From Clostridiales bacterium (GTDB taxonomy: Bacteria > Bacillota > Clostridia > Christensenellales > Aristaeellaceae): a stretch of DNA of 9,871 bases. The translations under genes and the position numbers were made by a program. Positions 6,530-9,871 of the stretch are shown piece after piece (the stretch's first letter is position 1; each line of letters opens with the position of its first letter). The notes under the pieces were generated by a model. That model saw only the letters and a list, made by a program, of their open reading frames with translations, was not told the origin of the DNA and ran no database searches. The stretch lies in assembly GCA_004556395.1 (NCBI GenBank), contig SFHK01000075.1, forward strand, positions 1 through 9,871, written 5' to 3'.

Positions 6530-7636
6530 TCAGAGCGCGCACTGTGAAACGGACGGTTCCGCGTTTCGGGAACAAACGGTTCTCAGCGCGCGTACCGGGC
6601 GATTCCGCGTGAAATAGGTCTCCCCGCGGGCGACGCCGTTTATGGCGATGACATGCCAGCCGCCGTCCCGGCGTTCCAGCGTGACTTCAAAGGAGCGTTC
6701 GTTCACGAGGATGGTCAGCCGCATGCGCGTACCGGCGTTCGTCACGCTGAGACGGACGCCGGTCAGCTCGGCTTCCTCCTCCGCCGCGAGGGCTTCCGCG
6801 CAGCGGGGGTCGCTGCGCAAAGCGTTCAGCGCGGCGTCGTACGCGCCCGAGGAAACGGCGTAGCGCGGCAGGATGACGAGCGACGCGGCTGCCAGCAGCG
6901 CGGGAACCAGAACAAGACAAATGACCAGCGTTCGGCCGCGCCGGGCGCTCGCGAGGGGCGCAAGTCCCGTGCCGCCGAGCCGCCGCACGGATTTGTCCAC
7001 CACATACGTTCCGGCCAGCAGGTCGCCCGTGCGGCGGCCGCCGGTGAAAAACAGGATGGGGCTTGCGAGCATCGAACAGGGCAGAAGCGGCAGGTTGCGC
7101 ACGACGCGCCGCCACAGGGACGCGGGCGCGAGCGTGCGCGCGTTCACGATGCGCAGGCGCAGGATGTATTTGCCGGCGCTGCACCGGCCGGTCGCGTCGT
7201 GCAGAAGCCAGAGAGCGAGCATGACGCAGGCCGGCGCGATCGTGTCCCAGCCCTGCAGGAGCGCCACGAGCACGCCCCACAAAAAGACAATCAGAAATCC
7301 GTCGATCAGCGCCGCCGCGGCGCGGCGCAGGCGTATGCGCGGGCTCCGGCACGCGGCGCAGAAGCGCAGATAGCTGTCCGCGTCCGCCTGCGCGTCGGAA
7401 ACGTCCTCCGGCGCGTCGGTCCCGGTGAACCGGCGGCCTGCGAAAAGCTCGGCGATGGATACGTTCAGATAGTCCGCCAGCGCGCGGAACGAATCCGGCG
7501 GCAGCATGCCGCGGCCGTTTTCCAGCGCGAGAAGCCTGCGCGGCGTGGAGCCGATGAAGCAGGCGAGGTCGTCCGCGGACAAGCCGCGATCCGCGCGCAG
7601 AGAAGCGGCGAAGCGTCCCATTGCAAATCGATCCAT
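6530..7636 (-). CDS. XRE helix-turn-helix / RDD-family membrane protein
   Basis: A 368-residue protein joining a cytoplasmic DNA-binding domain to a membrane domain, suggesting a membrane-tethered regulator or sensor. Residues 9-66 form an XRE-type domain (FAASLRADRGLSADDLACFIG, STPRRLLALENGRGMLP, FRALADYLNVSIAELF). A linker with CAAC at 93-96 leads to an RDD domain: R-x-x-A-x-x-x-x-D112 in helix 1 (106-128), helix 2 (132-148), then GRCSAGKYILRLRIVNARTL and helix 3 (182-198), followed by RRTGDLLAGTYVVD. A fourth helix is at 236-256. Residues 264-333 form a small domain (AYDAALNALRSDPRCAEAL to RRDGGWHVIAI) reminiscent of Coa1-like or lumazine-type extracytoplasmic domains; that is inference. 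The frame extends upstream to 7702, but the ATG at 7636 has GGGGAGG seven bases away at 7644-7650 and begins directly before the HTH. It is divergent from adenine deaminase, with intervening promoters and dyads. The signal it senses is unknown. Confidence 0.85.
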   Translation of the reverse strand: MDRFAMGRFAASLRADRGLSADDLACFIGSTPRRLLALENGRGMLPPDSFRALADYLNVSIAELFAGRRFTGTDAPEDVSDAQADADSYLRFCAACRSPRIRLRRAAAALIDGFLIVFLWGVLVALLQGWDTIAPACVMLALWLLHDATGRCSAGKYILRLRIVNARTLAPASLWRRVVRNLPLLPCSMLASPILFFTGGRRTGDLLAGTYVVDKSVRRLGGTGLAPLASARRGRTLVICLVLVPALLAAASLVILPRYAVSSGAYDAALNALRSDPRCAEALAAEEEAELTGVRLSVTNAGTRMRLTILVNERSFEVTLERRDGGWHVIAINGVARGETYFTRNRPVRALRTVCSRNAEPSVSQCAL

Positions 7637-7673
7637 GCAAATTCCTCCCCGAAGCGGCGATGTTTGCGCAATC

Positions 7674-7702
7674 ATTATAGCATTTCCGCGCGCGTAACGC
7701 AA
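7674..7702 (-). promoter_or_regulatory. Extended -10 promoter for the XRE-RDD gene
   Basis: Reading the minus strand, TATAAT (7679-7674) is preceded by TG plus one base, an extended -10. A TTGCGT hexamer (7702-7697) lies exactly 17 bases upstream as a partial -35. The -10 ends 37 bases before the ATG at 7636. Confidence 0.75.
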
Positions 7703-7713
7703 TCTCCGCGCGG
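7686..7713. promoter_or_regulatory. Operator-like dyads between the divergent promoters
   Basis: CCGCGCG (7686-7692) and CGCGCGG (7707-7713) form an inverted repeat with a 14-base gap. GCGT-A-ACGC (7692-7700) is a second, perfect palindrome that overlaps the -35 hexamer of the XRE-RDD gene. A helix-turn-helix protein encoded alongside is a natural candidate to bind here, but the GC-rich arms could also arise by chance. Confidence 0.4.
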
Positions 7714-7720
7714 GTTCGTG

Positions 7721-7749
7721 TTTACAGGGCGATACAAATATGATATAAT
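7721..7749 (+). promoter_or_regulatory. Near-consensus promoter for adenine deaminase
   Basis: TTTACA (7721-7726), a 17-base spacer and TATAAT (7744-7749) with an extended -10 TG at 7741-7742. Transcription would begin near 7756, leaving a leader of only about 22 bases before the ATG at 7779. That is too short for a purine riboswitch. AAGGAGG follows at 7763-7769. Confidence 0.85.
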
Positions 7750-7778
7750 GCGAAAAATTTAAAAGGAGGGCGCGGTTT

Positions 7779-9506
7779 ATGGGCTACATGGGTGAGCGTA
7801 CGGAGGAGAAGGTCGCGAGAAAGCTTGCGAAGAAGCAGAAGCTGGTGAACGTCGCCGCGAAGCGGATGAAGGCCGATCTGGTGCTGAAAAACGCCACGTA
7901 TCTGAACGTGTTTTCCTCGGAATTCTGCGTGGGCGACATCGCCGTGTCCGACGGGCTGATTGCCGGCGTGGGCGAATACGAGGGCGTGCGCGAGGTGGAC
8001 GTGAGCGGCAAATTCGTGTGCCCGGGTCTGATCGACGCGCACATTCATCTGGAGAGCAGCATGGTCTCGCCCGCGGAGTTCGCGCGCGCCGTCGTGCGCC
8101 ACGGCACGACCACCGTCATCTGCGACCCGCACGAAATCGCCAACGTCATGGGCGTGGACGGCATCCGCTACATGATGGAGGCCACCGAGGGGCTGCCGCT
8201 GGACGTGCATTTCATGCTGCCCAGCTGCGTGCCCGCCACCGACATGGACGAAAGCGGCGCGAAGCTCGACTTCCGCGCCATCGACGAATGGTACGCCCAT
8301 CCGCGCGTGCTGGGTCTGGCGGAGATGATGAACTACGTGGGCGTGACCCGCGCCGACCCGTTCGCCATTTCGCAGATTCTCGCCAGCCAGGCGCATCACA
8401 AGAAGATCGACGGCCACGCGCCCGGCCTGTCCGGCGCAGAGCTGAACGCCTATATCGCCGCGGGCGTGTACTCCGACCACGAGTGCTACACGTTCGAAAA
8501 CGCGCTGGAAAAGCTGCGGCTGGGGCAGTTTATCATGATCCGCGAGGGCACGGCGGCCAAGAACCTGAAGGCACTCGCGCCGATTCTGACGCAGGCGCGC
8601 GAGTCCCGCTGCATGTTCGCCACCGACGACAAGCATCCCATCGACCTTCTGACCGGCGGACACATCGACTATATTATAAAGGAAGCCATCGCCCGCGGCG
8701 TGGATCCCGTCATCGCCATCAAGGTGGCCAGCCACAACGCCGCGCGCTATTTCCTTTTGAACAACAAGGGCGCAATCGCGCCCGGGTACCTTGCGGACAT
8801 GGTGGTGTTCGACGACTTCCGCTCGTTCAACGTGCTTCAGGTGTTCAAGCGCGGAAGAGAGGTTTTCGACGGCGAAAACGTGATCATGGAACAGCCGAAG
8901 GTGGAGGAGGGCCTGTCCGCCCGCGCGCACGACACGTTCCGCGCGCCCTTCGTCACCGAGGAACGCCTCGCCGCCGGAACGCTGCCCATGATGGGCGTGA
9001 AGGCGCACGAGCTGATCACCCCCAACCTTGGAACCGCCGACGGCTATGACGCGCCGCGCGACGTCGCCAAAATGGCGCTGGTCGAGCGGCATCATAACAC
9101 CGGCCACGTCGGCCTCGGCTACGTGCAGGGCTTCGGCCTGAAGTCCGGCGCGCTGGCCAGCAGCATTTCCCACGACTCCCATAACGTCATCGCCATCGGC
9201 ACCTGCGACCGCGACCTCGCGCTCGCCGTGAACCGCATCTTAGAAATGAAGGGCGGCGTGTGCGTGGTGGATGGCGGCAAAGTCGTTGCCGAACTGAGCC
9301 TGCCCGTCGCCGGCATCATGAGCGACGAGCCCCTCGAAACCGTGAACGAAAAGCTGGAGCGCGCCAAAGCCGTCGCCTACGCCCTCGGCGCGCAGCGCGG
9401 CATCGACCCGTTCATGACGCTTTCCTTCATGGCCCTCCCCGTCATCCCCCACCTGAAACTCACCACCCACGGCATGTTCGACGTAGACCGCTGGGCGCTG
9501 GCGTAG
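7779..9506 (+). CDS. ade: Adenine deaminase (amidohydrolase superfamily)
   Basis: A 575-residue cytoplasmic metalloenzyme converting adenine to hypoxanthine and ammonia in purine salvage. The metal-binding motif GLIDAHIHLESS places H88 and H90, followed by CDPHEIANVMG (115-125), GHAPGLSG (212-219), SDHECY (232-237) and FATDDKHP (280-287) with the conserved aspartates. ASHNAARYF leads to the C-terminal region (residues 400-575) typical of the Ade family rather than other amidohydrolases: GHVGLGYVQGFGLKSGALAS, SISHDSHNVIAIG and FMALPVIPHLKLTTHG. Length and motif order match full-length Ade with no sign of damage. AAGGAGG nine bases upstream supports the ATG at 7779; an in-frame ATG at 7788 is less well placed. 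The leader has no room for a purine riboswitch, so control is more likely at the promoter, perhaps by the divergent XRE-RDD protein. No other purine gene lies nearby. Confidence 0.96.
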   Translation: MGYMGERTEEKVARKLAKKQKLVNVAAKRMKADLVLKNATYLNVFSSEFCVGDIAVSDGLIAGVGEYEGVREVDVSGKFVCPGLIDAHIHLESSMVSPAEFARAVVRHGTTTVICDPHEIANVMGVDGIRYMMEATEGLPLDVHFMLPSCVPATDMDESGAKLDFRAIDEWYAHPRVLGLAEMMNYVGVTRADPFAISQILASQAHHKKIDGHAPGLSGAELNAYIAAGVYSDHECYTFENALEKLRLGQFIMIREGTAAKNLKALAPILTQARESRCMFATDDKHPIDLLTGGHIDYIIKEAIARGVDPVIAIKVASHNAARYFLLNNKGAIAPGYLADMVVFDDFRSFNVLQVFKRGREVFDGENVIMEQPKVEEGLSARAHDTFRAPFVTEERLAAGTLPMMGVKAHELITPNLGTADGYDAPRDVAKMALVERHHNTGHVGLGYVQGFGLKSGALASSISHDSHNVIAIGTCDRDLALAVNRILEMKGGVCVVDGGKVVAELSLPVAGIMSDEPLETVNEKLERAKAVAYALGAQRGIDPFMTLSFMALPVIPHLKLTTHGMFDVDRWALA

Positions 9507-9610
9507 ACGGAAAGCCGCGCGAGAATAAACGCCGCAGGGGCACCGGCAAACGCGAAATGCCAGAAGGAATGCAAGAAAATTCCCATCTCGTCCAAAATCC
9601 CAACCTTCAT

Positions 9611-9871
9611 AGAACAGCCCCGGGAGAGCGCGAGAGGGTCGTAACCCTCTCGCACCCCGTCACCCGAGGGGACGTAGGGGAGCGGAGCGCCCCACGCCCG
9701 CGTCGCCGGAAACGAAATCCTCATCCGAACAGTCCTTCGCGCCGCCGAAAACCAGCATCTCCACCGAAGCTGTTTCCTGCATCGTCGGAAATCGAAATTC
9801 CCGCCGAACCATCCCCGGGAGAGCGCGAGAGGGTCGCAACCCTCTCGCACCCCGTCGCCCGAGGGGGTGTA
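9611..9871 (-). repeat. A/B composite repeat block, right copy, inverted
   Basis: Read on the minus strand from the right edge this is A (partial, 9871-9816), B (9815-9736), A (9735-9621), with the element ending in the boundary phrase GGGGCTGTTCT (9621-9611), also seen at 157-167. The 10-bp stems are 9630-9639 with 9644-9653 and 9825-9834 with 9839-9848. Module lengths (115 and 80 bp) match the left block. It starts about 105 bp after the end of adenine deaminase. The block is truncated by the window edge. Confidence 0.88.

Noticed and set aside
7756..7778. Purine riboswitch in the adenine deaminase leader
   Set aside because: The inferred leader is only about 22 bases, too short for a purine aptamer, and no such structure is visible.
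7722..9182. A 486-codon minus-strand open frame opposite adenine deaminase
   Set aside because: It is the complement of a strongly conserved enzyme gene and shows no motif of its own.
9377..9850. A 157-codon minus-strand open frame including MKVGILDEMGIFLHSFWHF
   Set aside because: One end overlaps adenine deaminase and the other is A/B repeat. The unique middle is about 40 residues with no clear domain or strong ribosome binding site, so it is not supportable as a gene.

Overview
The window looks like chromosome from a high-GC Bacillota, most likely an anaerobic clostridial or gut-type lineage. This rests on strong AGGAGG-type ribosome binding sites, near-consensus sigma-A promoters in a GC-rich background, a secreted Ig-like (BIG_2) protein, an RDD membrane protein with an XRE domain, and a bacterial-type adenine deaminase. 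The taxon is inferred; there is no rRNA or marker gene to fix it. I see four protein-coding genes, no tRNA or rRNA, and an unusually large amount of repeated DNA.

Layout. Positions 1-905 hold a non-coding block built from two alternating modules: an A module of about 115 bp with three consecutive hairpins, and an 80-bp B module. After about 150 bp of unremarkable sequence comes a secreted protein of eight Ig-like domains (1060-3111). Positions 3112-3489 contain no gene but three diverged copies of a roughly 90-bp tandem repeat, each opening with a CCGCC-TGC-GGCGG palindrome. Next is a 917-aa cytoplasmic protein (3490-6243) resembling glycosidase-type beta-propellers. Its middle 390 residues are an in-frame array of nine 38- or 54-residue repeats that appears to split the propeller. 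The convergent gap 6244-6529 carries three inverted repeats, one of them a good bidirectional terminator candidate.

On the minus strand, 6530-7636 encodes an XRE helix-turn-helix fused to an RDD membrane domain and a C-terminal extracytoplasmic domain. It is divergent from adenine deaminase (7779-9506). The two genes have back-to-back extended -10 promoters separated by operator-like dyads. From 9611 to the right edge the A/B repeat family returns in the opposite orientation.

How the parts relate. The gene set is not an obvious operon or pathway: a surface protein, a putative carbohydrate-active protein, a membrane-tethered regulator and a purine-salvage enzyme. The only plausible regulatory link is between the divergent regulator and the adenine deaminase gene. 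The main interest is three separate repeat systems within 10 kb: one dispersed and RNA-structured, one intergenic tandem, and one expanded inside an open reading frame. I found no defence system, CRISPR array, integrase or transposase.
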